The translations under genes and the position numbers were made by a program. A stretch of 64,000 bases of DNA from Candidatus Aenigmatarchaeota archaeon (GTDB lineage Archaea; Aenigmatarchaeota; Aenigmatarchaeia; QMZP01; QMZT01): positions 64,001 through 128,000 of the forward strand of contig JAPLVC010000004.1 of NCBI GenBank assembly GCA_026397315.1, given 5' to 3'. Shown piece after piece: positions 1 to 7,543 of this stretch (the first letter of the stretch is position 1; each line of letters begins with the position of its first letter). The notes beneath the pieces were generated by a model, which saw only the letters and a list, made by a program, of their open reading frames with translations, had not been told where the DNA came from and searched no databases.

Positions 1-63
1 TTGTTCTGCGATAACATCAATGAGAGATACATGGCCGTTTCTGCTATCATCATTAAGAAGTAG
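1..63 (+). CDS. possible 3' end of a gene cut by the window edge
   Basis: The first 63 bases are open in frame 1 and end with TAG at 61-63, giving about 20 residues ending in VSAIIIKK. The codons look ordinary, but a stretch this short may be open by chance. No family can be recognised. The downstream DUF167 gene is on the other strand, so this would be a convergent gene end. Confidence 0.25.
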   Translation: MFCDNINERYMAVSAIIIKK

Positions 64-81
64 CAAAAGGATTTAAATTGC

Positions 82-369
82 TTAGGAGACGATGATTCTT
101 TCCACGTCCGCGGCTTTCGCGCCTCTTATCAGCAGCACCTTGTCTTTCGACTTGAAGCCGCTCACGATTTCGACGTCCTTCTTCGTCGCGCGCTTCAGCT
201 CTTTGACTATCTCCGCGTTCGCCTCTCCTTCGCGCGGAGGCGACGTGACCTCGAGAACGAGCCGGCCTTCCTTGAGCACGAGCGCGAAGCGGCTGGCGTT
301 CGTCTTGGCCCGGACTTCGATCAGCACGCCTTCAGGCGTTTCTCTTAACGTTACCTTTCCTCCGGACAT
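82..369 (-). CDS. DUF167 (YggU-type) family protein
   Basis: This 95-residue protein matches the small DUF167/YggU family in length and in layout: an N-terminal strand with KTNASRFAL, a central SPPREGEANAEIVKELK segment, and VEIVSGFKSKDKVLLIRG near the C-terminus. Known members are small alpha/beta proteins of unsettled function. It is divergent from the ThiF-like gene, with 52 bp between the two start codons, so the two may share a promoter region. The start ATG is the first in the frame and fits the family length. Confidence 0.8.
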   Translation of the reverse strand: MSGGKVTLRETPEGVLIEVRAKTNASRFALVLKEGRLVLEVTSPPREGEANAEIVKELKRATKKDVEIVSGFKSKDKVLLIRGAKAADVERIIVS

Positions 370-421
370 AATAACAATATATGTGAATTATATTTTAATC
401 CCGGACGGTCAAATACGATAT

Positions 422-1174
422 ATGGAAATCGAGACTTTCGACCTTTTTTCAAGGCAGACGCCTTTCATCGGCATGGACAGGCAGGCTGCGCTCACCCAAG
501 CAAAAGTGGCAGTCGTCGGAGCAGGCGGACTCGGTTCGCATGTCGGCAGCCTGCTCGTGCGGGCGGGCGTAGGTGTCGTCCGCATAATCGACCGCGACAT
601 GGTTGAATACTCGAATCTCCCGCGCACCGCGATGTACGACCGCTCGAACATAGGAAAAGCGAAGGCGTTCGTGGCGTCGCAGAAACTTGGTAATATTGTT
701 TCCGGCAATCGCGTCGACGGCATGATAGAGAACGTCGCGGCGTCGAATGTCAAGGACGTGCTGGCGGGCTTCGACGTCATCGTCGACTGCACGGACAACA
801 TGGACTCGCGCTATGTCATAAACAAGTTCTGCGTCAGGAACAAGGTGCCGTGGGTGTATGGCGCCGTCCTTAGGGACGAGGGATTCTCTTCGACTTTCAG
901 GGCAGGCGGCAGGCCGTGCCTGAACTGCATCTACAGGATGAAGACAAAAGAGACGGAGAAGACGGAAAACGCTGGTGTGCTTGGCCCAGCTGTCGCGATG
1001 GTCGCCTCGTGGCAGGCCATGGAAGTCATCAAGCTCATAACCGGCCTTTCCGAGCCGAACTTCGGCAAAATGCTGAGAATAAAGCTGGACAAGCCCGTAT
1101 TCGAGTTTCTCGAGATAAACAAGCAGGAGGAATGCGAGATATGCGGAAAAAACCTGCCAAAAAACATGGTCTGA
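422..1174 (+). CDS. ThiF/MoeB/HesA-family adenylyltransferase (E1-like)
   Basis: E1-like enzymes adenylate the C-terminal glycine of a ubiquitin-like sulfur carrier with ATP. This 250-residue protein has the nucleotide-binding loop VVGAGGLGSHVG at about residues 37-48, the IDRDMVEYSNLPR segment, and the CTDNMDSR motif. Two zinc-type CxxC pairs are visible: CLNC near residue 166 and CEIC near residue 239. The reading frame stays open far upstream, but family homology starts at the ATG at 422, so I use that start. Its last 34 bases overlap the start of thiI, which suggests co-expression and a shared role in sulfur transfer for tRNA thiolation, thiamine or molybdopterin. The partner sulfur carrier is not in this window. 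Confidence 0.88.
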   Translation: MEIETFDLFSRQTPFIGMDRQAALTQAKVAVVGAGGLGSHVGSLLVRAGVGVVRIIDRDMVEYSNLPRTAMYDRSNIGKAKAFVASQKLGNIVSGNRVDGMIENVAASNVKDVLAGFDVIVDCTDNMDSRYVINKFCVRNKVPWVYGAVLRDEGFSSTFRAGGRPCLNCIYRMKTKETEKTENAGVLGPAVAMVASWQAMEVIKLITGLSEPNFGKMLRIKLDKPVFEFLEINKQEECEICGKNLPKNMV

Positions 1175-2334
1175 AAAAACCAGGCGGCTCTAGGGCTAGC
1201 GCAGGCGCAAGGAAATTCATTCTGAAATACGGGGAGCTGTGGCTCAAGTCGGAGTTCGTGCGCAACCGCTTTATTAAAACGCTCGCCGAGAACGTGAGTC
1301 GTCAGTTACGCATGGCGGGAATAAAAGAATTCAGGCTCGAGAGGACGCGCGACATGCTGATTCTCGACTGCGCTAATCCGAAGGCGCCTCAGACGCTTTC
1401 GAAAATTTTCGGTATCACGTGGTTCGCTTTAGCTTTCGAAACGAAGCCGGAGATGAAGGCGATGGAGAAGGCCGTGCTAGCTCTCGCGAAGAAGATCGGG
1501 AGGGAGCAGACGTTCGCGATACGCGCGAGCAGGAGCGACAAGTCGCTGGCGTTCACGAGCAAGGACGTCGAGAACGAGATGGGCAAAAACGTTGACAGGA
1601 AAGTCGACCTTTCGAATCCGGATGTCACGATATTCGTCGAGCTGCGCAAGGGGATGGCTTACGTTTACTCGGAAAAGCTCAAAGGCGCGGGCGGCCTGCC
1701 TTACGGCGTGACCGGGCGCGTGCTCTCGCTGTTGTCCGGCGGCATCGATTCGCCCGTGGCGAGCTGGCTCATGATGAAGCGGGGATGCTCTGTCGATTTT
1801 GTTCATTATTACGTCAACGAGAGCGGAGTGGCGAAAATCCAAGGGCTCGTGAAGAAGCTGGGCGAATACGCACCCGCGAAGCTCATGTTATATTCCGTCC
1901 CGTTCGCGTCCATCCAGGAAGCGATTGTAAAAAATTGCGACACGCATTTCACCTGCGTGCTCTGCAAGCGGCTCATGTATATCACGGCATGCTCGCTGGC
2001 GAAAGAGACGAAAGCGAAGGCGCTCGTGACAGGCGAGAATCTTGCCCAGGTTGCGTCGCAGACTCTGGACAATCTCGTCGCTAACGACGACGCTGTTTCA
2101 ATGCCGAAGTTCAGGCCGCTGCTGACGATGGACAAGACGGAGACCATCGCGCTCGCAAATAAGATAGGGACTTATGATTTATCGATAAGGGAAGCGCACG
2201 CGTGCAGGTTCGTGCCTCGCAAGCCGGCGACCAACGCAAAGAAGGAAATCATAGACCGCGAGGCGAATAAAATAAAGAATCTGGACAAAATCATCGCTAA
2301 AGCGATTGCGTCTTCCATAAAAAGCACGGTGTGA
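1141..2334 (+). CDS. thiI: tRNA 4-thiouridine synthase ThiI, archaeal type
   Basis: ThiI makes 4-thiouridine in tRNA and can serve thiamine thiazole synthesis. The 397-residue protein has an N-terminal ferredoxin-like/THUMP region (to about residue 170), then a PP-loop ATP pyrophosphatase motif LLSGGIDSPVASW near residue 198 and the GENLAQVASQTLDNL segment. There is no C-terminal rhodanese domain. In its place a CxxC (C272 and C275) sits inside the catalytic domain, the arrangement known to be essential in methanogen ThiI, where it binds an Fe-S cluster. The start at 1141 is chosen because AGGAGG lies ten bases upstream; another in-frame ATG lies at 1132. It overlaps the ThiF-like gene. Confidence 0.92.
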   Translation: MRKKPAKKHGLKKPGGSRASAGARKFILKYGELWLKSEFVRNRFIKTLAENVSRQLRMAGIKEFRLERTRDMLILDCANPKAPQTLSKIFGITWFALAFETKPEMKAMEKAVLALAKKIGREQTFAIRASRSDKSLAFTSKDVENEMGKNVDRKVDLSNPDVTIFVELRKGMAYVYSEKLKGAGGLPYGVTGRVLSLLSGGIDSPVASWLMMKRGCSVDFVHYYVNESGVAKIQGLVKKLGEYAPAKLMLYSVPFASIQEAIVKNCDTHFTCVLCKRLMYITACSLAKETKAKALVTGENLAQVASQTLDNLVANDDAVSMPKFRPLLTMDKTETIALANKIGTYDLSIREAHACRFVPRKPATNAKKEIIDREANKIKNLDKIIAKAIASSIKSTV

Positions 2335-2343
2335 AAATGACAC

Positions 2344-2368
2344 ACTCCCACGTCCTAAAGGACGGGGT
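2344..2368. repeat. hairpin resembling an IS200/IS605 element end
   Basis: The arms CCC-A-CGTCC (2347-2355) and GGACGGGG (2360-2367) pair around a TAAA loop with one bulged A. This stem with a TAAAG-type loop directly after thiI resembles the subterminal hairpins of IS200/IS605/IS1341 transposons. No tnpA or tnpB is present nearby, so it could equally be a thiI terminator. A strong GGAGG follows at once and serves the next ORF. Confidence 0.4.
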
Positions 2369-2394
2369 ATCCCGGAAGGAGGAAGGTGAAAAAC

Positions 2395-2601
2395 ATGGAT
2401 AAAAAAAGCATTTTGGTAAGGGCGAGAGAACGATTAGATACGACGCTCATAGTATTTGAGTTAGTTCTGAGTGTGTTGTTCAGTTTAGTGGGGCATCTCA
2501 CAGGAAGCATGTATCTTCGTGGAATTGGAGTCGGATTGATAATTGCTTGGGTGACAAGCACATTAGCCTATCTTAGAGTAGGGAAAAAGGAGGGCGTTTG
2601 A
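2395..2601 (+). CDS. small two-helix membrane protein, unknown
   Basis: This encodes a protein of 68 residues with two hydrophobic stretches: LIVFELVLSVLFSLVGHL (about residues 18-35) and GIGVGLIIAWVTSTLAYL (about 44-61). The ATG at 2395 lies about 12 bases after AAGGAGG; a GTG at 2386 is also possible. Its codons are clearly more AT-rich than those of thiI and nadM on either side, which suggests recent acquisition. The next ORF begins one base after its stop, so the pair is translationally linked. No family recognised. Confidence 0.6.
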   Translation: MDKKSILVRARERLDTTLIVFELVLSVLFSLVGHLTGSMYLRGIGVGLIIAWVTSTLAYLRVGKKEGV

Positions 2602-2602
2602 A

Positions 2603-2788
2603 ATGGAATATAGAACAAAGAGGCATATAACAAACACATTGCTTTATGCAGCAATCATAACAGCAATAATGGGAATCATACTCCAATACACGAAAATTGG
2701 AACTATTATTTTTGCTTTTATAAGTGTTGGGTTATTGGCTGCTGACAGATATACAGAGAATAAGCATTTGAAAGAAGAGGGGCGATAA
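2603..2788 (+). CDS. small two-helix membrane protein, unknown
   Basis: The 61-residue product has a basic N-terminus, two hydrophobic segments (LLYAAIITAIMGIILQY and IGTIIFAFISVGLLAA) and a charged tail. Its layout is like that of the preceding small membrane protein, from which it is separated by one base; the upstream gene's AGGAGGGCG serves as ribosome site. AT-rich codon use matches the upstream ORF and differs from neighbouring housekeeping genes. The two could form a small membrane complex. Function unknown. Confidence 0.6.
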   Translation: MEYRTKRHITNTLLYAAIITAIMGIILQYTKIGTIIFAFISVGLLAADRYTENKHLKEEGR

Positions 2789-2789
2789 A

Positions 2790-2855
2790 ATGCAAACTAA
2801 ACAAGCCTCACTTCCTACCAAGCCTAAAGATTTGAGTATCCATGAGGCGATTTAA
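2790..2855 (+). CDS. 21-residue ORF overlapping the nadM start (TAATG)
   Basis: An ATG at 2790 opens a 21-codon frame ending in TAA at 2853-2855; the last A of that stop is the first base of the nadM ATG. It is preceded by AGAGGGGCGATAAA, a credible ribosome site from the end of the preceding gene. It may be a leader ORF that couples nadM translation to the upstream small genes, or the tail of the AT-rich insertion. The peptide has no recognisable motif. Confidence 0.35.
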   Translation: MQTKQASLPTKPKDLSIHEAI

Positions 2856-3373
2856 TGGCCAGAAAGAAATTCGTTAACGCCCTGTTCATCGGCCGTTTCC
2901 AGCCTTTACACGACGGTCATATGGAAGTCATAAGAGACGCCGCTGGTTCGAGCGACAAGCTTACGATAATTATTGCCGGGCCCGGGAAGCCCGACGCCAG
3001 AAACCCTTTCTCTTTCTCCGAGCGTAAGCGCATGATAAAGCTCGCGCTTTCATCCGCTAAAATCAAAAATTATGTTGTCCGCGAGCTGCGCGACGTGAAC
3101 GCAGACAAGCGATGGAGCGCCGCGATAGCGCGCCTTGGACGCTTCGATATCGCATACTCGCGCAATCCATGGACGTCCCGCTGTCTGAAAGCGGCGGGCA
3201 TCCCGGTCGCGAAGCACAAATTCTACGCGCGCTACAAGAACTGCGGCAGGGCGATACGCGAGCGCATCATGCATCGCAAGAGCTGGAGCACTCTGGTGCC
3301 GCCTGCTGTCTACAAATACGTCCAGAAGATAAACGGCGAGAAAAGGATACGTGGCAGTTTACCTGAGAAGTAG
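2855..3373 (+). CDS. nadM: nicotinamide-nucleotide adenylyltransferase, archaeal NadM type
   Basis: NadM joins NMN (or NaMN) to ATP in the last step of NAD synthesis. The 172-residue length fits the archaeal family. The nucleotidyltransferase signature GRFQPLHDGHMEVI is at residues 13-26, followed by the NPFSFSERKRMI segment. The C-terminal part has YKNCGRAIRERI and a W-x-x-LVPPAVYKYVQKINGEKR segment typical of archaeal NMNAT. The canonical C-terminal ISSTxxR motif is replaced by this archaeal version. Its 3' end overlaps the convergent coaD gene by 15 bases. Confidence 0.93.
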   Translation: MARKKFVNALFIGRFQPLHDGHMEVIRDAAGSSDKLTIIIAGPGKPDARNPFSFSERKRMIKLALSSAKIKNYVVRELRDVNADKRWSAAIARLGRFDIAYSRNPWTSRCLKAAGIPVAKHKFYARYKNCGRAIRERIMHRKSWSTLVPPAVYKYVQKINGEKRIRGSLPEK

Positions 3374-3883
3374 CTTCCCGTTCCTGTCCATCTCTTCGGC
3401 GCGGATTCTTGTTGACGAGATGGCGGTCTTGTCGCTGGCCAGGACCATCGGAACCTCTACGACGTCAAGCGGCCTGAGTCCCACGTCCTCGCGGATGAGG
3501 TTTATGCCGCGCGCTCCTGGCAGAGTTTCCGTGCTCACTATGATGGCTTCCACGCTGCATCCCTTTTTAGCCAGCTCCTGGTCGAAGAAGTTGTCCAGTC
3601 TGCTTATATCATAGCGCTTCCTTTCTATTCTGAGCGACGAGAGGAACTTCGCTAGCGACCTCTTCCGCTCGTCGTACTGGCGGATGCCGCGCTTGCCCTT
3701 GCGCCACGCGTATTCGTCGGTGACGAGGCCTATCTGGCAGAAATGCGCTCTCTCGAAAGCTTTCCTTAGCAGCGCTTCGTGGCCTTTGTGAATAGGAATA
3801 TCGAAAGTTCCTCCTATGCAGGCGACATTGTATTTTCTTCCTGTTTTAATGCGTATCGCTTTTTTCTTATTCTTCAGAGGCAT
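3359..3883 (-). CDS. coaD: phosphopantetheine adenylyltransferase, archaeal
   Basis: This enzyme makes dephospho-CoA from 4'-phosphopantetheine and ATP. The 174-residue protein has the nucleotidyltransferase loop GGTFDIPIHKGHEALL at about residues 24-39 and the second motif ISSTRIRAEE near the C-terminus, both placed as in archaeal and eukaryotic-type PPAT. The 22 basic residues before the Rossmann core (KNKKKAIRIKTGRK) are longer than usual. The gene converges on nadM with a 15-base overlap. A type II pantothenate kinase gene about 12 kb away gives another step of CoA synthesis. Confidence 0.9.
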   Translation of the reverse strand: MPLKNKKKAIRIKTGRKYNVACIGGTFDIPIHKGHEALLRKAFERAHFCQIGLVTDEYAWRKGKRGIRQYDERKRSLAKFLSSLRIERKRYDISRLDNFFDQELAKKGCSVEAIIVSTETLPGARGINLIREDVGLRPLDVVEVPMVLASDKTAISSTRIRAEEMDRNGKLLLR

Positions 3884-3961
3884 GTTAACGAGAAATTTTG
3901 GTTTTGCTGATTTAAAAACAATGCGACGCGGAACGTCGTGAAACTTATTAGATGGCGCCGT

Positions 3962-5212
3962 TCATCCGAGGATGTTGGGCCAGAACGTCGTCACGACGAG
4001 CAGGCCTGACAGCAGGATGAGGATTACAGTCGACGCCGTGACAACCACGTTATAGAATCTGCTGTTTGTGTATTCCCCCATTATATGCTCGTTGTTTATC
4101 AATTTCACCACGGCAACGAGGATGATGGGAAGCACTACCCCGTTCACGACCTGGGAAAGCAGCATGATCCACACGAGCGGCAGGTCGGGAAGCAGTATCA
4201 CGCCGACTGAAAAGGCGATTATCGCGCCTATTATCGTGTAGAAATGCTTTGCCTCGCCGAATTTCCTGTTGAGGCCGGATTCCCAGCCGAACGCCTCGCA
4301 GACGTAGAACGCCGTCGCCAGCGGGAGTATGAAAGCCCCGAAAAGCCCGGCGCCGAAAAGCCCGACCGCGAACAGCGCTTTAGCGAGCGTGCCCGCCAGC
4401 GGCTCAAGCGCGATGGCGGCATCCGCGGCGTTGTTTATCACTATGCCGTTCGTGAAAAGCAGGGCCGCGCAGCAGACTATGATGAAGAACGATACCACGT
4501 CGGTCATTACGCATCCCAGCATGACTTCGACCTTCGAATAAGCGTAGTCTTTCGCGTTTATCCCTTTCTCAACTATCGACGACTGCAGATAGAACTGCAT
4601 CCAGGGGGCGATTGTCGTGCCTATCAATCCGACCAGGATTATGATGTATGCGGATGAGAGCTGGAACGTGGGCGTGATTAACTGTCTCCCCACTTCCCCC
4701 CAGTCCGGGTTGGCCATGACGCCTGATATGATATATGACACGTAGAAGAGTATCATCAGCAGGAATATCTTCTCCAGGGACTTGTAATTGAATTTCAGCA
4801 GCAGCAAGGCAACAGTGATCGCGCAGAGCGGGACCAGTATGAACCTGCTGAGGCCGAATATCTCGCCGGCGGCCGCGATGCCCGCGAACTCCGAGACCGT
4901 AGTGGCGAAGTTCGCTACCAGCAGGCCGACCATGATGAAGAAAGTCACCTTGACGCCGAAATTCTCGCGAATCAGGTCCGAAAGCCCCTTGCCGGTGACG
5001 GCTCCCATCCTCGCGCACATCTCCTGGACTATTATCAGGAGAATGGTTATCGGAATAAGCGTCCAGAGAATCGGATAGCCGAACTGCGCGCCGGCGACGG
5101 AATACGTCGTTATGCCTCCTGCATCGTTATCCACGTTCGCGGTTATCAGTCCCGGGCCGATTATGCCAAGAAAAATGATGAGTTTCTTCTTGTCAAGTTT
5201 CGGGAATTTCAT
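3962..5212 (-). CDS. NRAMP-related divalent metal transporter, NRMT-like
   Basis: A 416-residue integral membrane protein with about 11 helices and the NRAMP fold. The key metal-site motifs differ from classical Mn/Fe transporters. In helix 1, DPGN is replaced by DNDAGGITT: the Asp is kept but the Asn position is Gly. In helix 6, the A/C-M-P-H segment is replaced by TIAPWMQFYLQSSIVEKG, so the metal-coordinating Met is Ala. Loss of the soft Met ligand together with Asn to Gly is the pattern described for NRAMP-related magnesium transporters, so Mg2+ or Mn2+ is more likely than Fe2+. It follows a PRC/MgtE-N/CBS gene by 32 bases in one operon. Confidence 0.85.
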   Translation of the reverse strand: MKFPKLDKKKLIIFLGIIGPGLITANVDNDAGGITTYSVAGAQFGYPILWTLIPITILLIIVQEMCARMGAVTGKGLSDLIRENFGVKVTFFIMVGLLVANFATTVSEFAGIAAAGEIFGLSRFILVPLCAITVALLLLKFNYKSLEKIFLLMILFYVSYIISGVMANPDWGEVGRQLITPTFQLSSAYIIILVGLIGTTIAPWMQFYLQSSIVEKGINAKDYAYSKVEVMLGCVMTDVVSFFIIVCCAALLFTNGIVINNAADAAIALEPLAGTLAKALFAVGLFGAGLFGAFILPLATAFYVCEAFGWESGLNRKFGEAKHFYTIIGAIIAFSVGVILLPDLPLVWIMLLSQVVNGVVLPIILVAVVKLINNEHIMGEYTNSRFYNVVVTASTVILILLSGLLVVTTFWPNILG

Positions 5213-5244
5213 TCTTTCGACCTGTCATATTTAACAAAGTAGCC

Positions 5245-6567
5245 TTAATTGGATTGCACGGGTTTGCTTGCATTCCCGTTGTTCCTGAAGCCGTGCTTTC
5301 TCCTTTCCGGCGCGAAATATCTTTTTCTCTTCCATGCTCTGGGCAAGACCTCTGAAATGACGTCGTTGGCCTTAACCACGCCTTTGAGAACGCCGTTCTC
5401 GTCCACGACCGGCACGGTGAAAAGGTTGTACTTGACCAGCGCTTTTGCAGCGTCCTCTTTTGACGTGGTGGTCTGCATGCTTATTATCTTGTTCTTCATG
5501 AGCTTTTCTATCTTTTCGTCGGCCGGGGCGGTCACGAGGTTGCCGACCGGAAGGTAGCCCAGAAGCTTCTGTTTTTCGTCCACCACGTACATCCTGTAAA
5601 CTTTATCGGACGAAGGCTTCAGTTTCCTCATGAGCTCTATGGTGTTCTCCGCGGTGTAGCTGCTCGGTATCGCTATGAACTCGGTGTGCATTATTGAGCC
5701 GACCGAAGTGTCAGTGTATCCCAGTATTTCTTTGACTCTTCTTGCGGACTCCGGCTTCATGCTGTGGAGAATCTCGTTTTTCATGTCATCCGTCATGAGG
5801 CTGATCAGGTCGGCCGCATGGTTCGGCGGGATGTTTTCAAGTATCTCCAGTATGCTGTTCATCTTCATGGACTTGAGGAACGATTTCTGGATTTCGGGTT
5901 CCGACTCGATTATTGTCTTGGCGGCCTTATCCCTGTCGAGCGAATTGAAAACGAGTTCTCTCTCCTTGTAAGTGAGGTCTTCCATGAGGTCGGCGATGTC
6001 GGCGGGATGGAGGTCGGCTATCTTGCTCTTCTTGAGCTTTATGTGAAGCTTCTGGATTTCCGGGTCGAGCGACTCCACGAATTCCCACGGTATGATATGG
6101 TCTTTCATCTTGCCGACAAACGTTTCGCTGAGCTTCTCGCCGGCAAGCGAGCGCAGGAGGCTTTTCGCGCCCACGCACACGGCAACTATGCAGAACATGC
6201 ATCCGACTTTGCCGAGGAAAACATCATTGACTCTCACCACCTTGAGCCCGTCCACGTCTATGATTTGCTTGTCTATCAGCTTGCTCACTGTAAATTCTTT
6301 TTCCTTTTCAAACGTCGGCTCAATCTCGCTTTCAAGCGAATTCAGATGAATGTCGGCTTCAAGGCCCCGCGTCTTCGTGCTGTCCTTTATTTCCTTCACA
6401 AGGCTCCACGGGATCTTCTTCCTGTAATTATTTTTTGATATGTAGATGACGTGGCTTATCTCCGCATATTTTTCCCCGTCATTGAATCCCATGTCTACAA
6501 GTATGCCTATTTTTTTGTCTGCTGAATCCAATACCGGTTTTCCCTTCAACTGGCTGAAATAGACCAT
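5245..6567 (-). CDS. soluble PRC-barrel / MgtE-N / CBS-pair protein, likely Mg2+ sensor
   Basis: This 440-residue protein has no membrane segment. It opens with a PRC-barrel (about residues 1-75), then a second barrel-like region (about 95-165) containing a hydrophobic GCMFCIVAVCVG segment, then an MgtE N domain with the HPADIADLMEDL repeat (about 187-290), then two CBS domains (about 290-405) and a basic tail. In MgtE channels the N domain and CBS pair bind Mg2+ and gate the pore; here the channel part is absent. It precedes the NRAMP-like transporter gene by 32 bases, so it probably senses cytoplasmic Mg2+ and acts on that transporter. This last point is inference. Confidence 0.85.
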   Translation of the reverse strand: MVYFSQLKGKPVLDSADKKIGILVDMGFNDGEKYAEISHVIYISKNNYRKKIPWSLVKEIKDSTKTRGLEADIHLNSLESEIEPTFEKEKEFTVSKLIDKQIIDVDGLKVVRVNDVFLGKVGCMFCIVAVCVGAKSLLRSLAGEKLSETFVGKMKDHIIPWEFVESLDPEIQKLHIKLKKSKIADLHPADIADLMEDLTYKERELVFNSLDRDKAAKTIIESEPEIQKSFLKSMKMNSILEILENIPPNHAADLISLMTDDMKNEILHSMKPESARRVKEILGYTDTSVGSIMHTEFIAIPSSYTAENTIELMRKLKPSSDKVYRMYVVDEKQKLLGYLPVGNLVTAPADEKIEKLMKNKIISMQTTTSKEDAAKALVKYNLFTVPVVDENGVLKGVVKANDVISEVLPRAWKRKRYFAPERRKHGFRNNGNASKPVQSN

Positions 6568-6713
6568 AAGTTCAACTCGTAAACCTTATTTATAATCTTT
6601 CCCCAACCTGCCTTATTAAGGCAATTTCATCCGTCCTAATTGTCGGCTGCACGTGGCCGGCGGTTAAGCGATATTTAAAAAAAATTAATTAGCAGCCACG
6701 ACGAATTATTAAT

Positions 6714-7322
6714 ATGCTGCAGGAAATCCTTATCGTCACTATTTCGCTCTTCGCGATCGTTGACCCGATCGCTGCCGTGCCGGTCTTCATCTCGACTTTC
6801 GGCGGGGCGGACAGGAAGAAGCGACGAAAGGCTGCGATAGATGCGGTGCTCGCTGCTTTCGCGCTGCTTGTCGTATTTGCGCTAATAGGCATGCCGCTGC
6901 TGAACTACCTGAACATCTCCATATCAGCGTTCATGATAGCGGGCGGGCTCCTGTTGCTGTTCCTGGCCTTCGAATTTCTTCTGGGCCAGCTTCCGAAGTC
7001 TAGAACCGTGGAGAGCGAGCCCGGCGACGCCGTCGTTCCCATAGGCACGCCGCTTCTGGCAGGGCCTGGAGCGATAACGTCAGTCATATTTTTCACGCAC
7101 CTTTACGGTTTCACGATAACGTTCGTGGCGACCATTATAGTGATGGTCATATGCCTGGCGGCTTTCCTGATGAGCCACAAGCTCGAGCGCGTCATAGGCA
7201 AGAACGGGTTGAAGATAATCACGAGGATAATGGGCCTTATTACGGCCGCCATTGCGATAAGCTTCATAGAGAAGGCATTCATAGGGTACGGAATTTTACA
7301 TGCCGTAGCGCCCATGATTTAG
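6714..7322 (+). CDS. MarC family (UPF0056) integral membrane protein
   Basis: A 202-residue protein with six hydrophobic helices. The opening SLFAIVDPIAAVPVF and the later GTPLLAGPGAI segment are the two family signatures of MarC/UPF0056. Despite the name, members are not established drug transporters and their substrate is unknown. It stands alone on the plus strand between the divergent Mg-sensor operon and ftsZ. An AT-rich AAAAAAAATTAATT tract at about 6676-6690 could supply the promoter. Confidence 0.88.
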   Translation: MLQEILIVTISLFAIVDPIAAVPVFISTFGGADRKKRRKAAIDAVLAAFALLVVFALIGMPLLNYLNISISAFMIAGGLLLLFLAFEFLLGQLPKSRTVESEPGDAVVPIGTPLLAGPGAITSVIFFTHLYGFTITFVATIIVMVICLAAFLMSHKLERVIGKNGLKIITRIMGLITAAIAISFIEKAFIGYGILHAVAPMI

Positions 7323-7380
7323 CTATAACGGCGAATCCCTTCTTGTGCATAGCTTCTGCGTAGTTTTTGCCGCTACCCCA

Positions 7381-7510
7381 TATTATAATTACATATTAAT
7401 ATATTAATTAATATATATACTTAAAAATTAAGTTTTTAAAATATCTAAATATTGTTTTTAAAAACTAATAACAATAGAAAAGTATTTAAGTATGTTCAAA
7501 TAAAATATTA
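7381..7510. promoter_or_regulatory. very AT-rich, palindrome-rich region upstream of ftsZ
   Basis: About 130 bases are almost entirely A and T. They contain CTTAAAAATTAAG (7420-7432, palindromic) and an exact 11-bp inverted repeat, AGTTTTTAAAA at 7431-7441 and TTTTAAAAACT at 7456-7466. GTATTTAAGTAT near 7485-7495 could be the ftsZ TATA box, leaving a leader of about 30 bases. The region may hold operators that control ftsZ or an easily melted site. I see no gene in it. Confidence 0.5.
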
Positions 7511-7543
7511 TTTGCCGCTCAGTATAAAATGGGGTGATGGGGA

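Noticed and set aside
91-421. N-terminal extension of the ThiF-like frame from 92
   Set aside because: The extension is antisense to the DUF167 gene and has no similarity to E1 enzymes. The ATG at 422 fits the family start.
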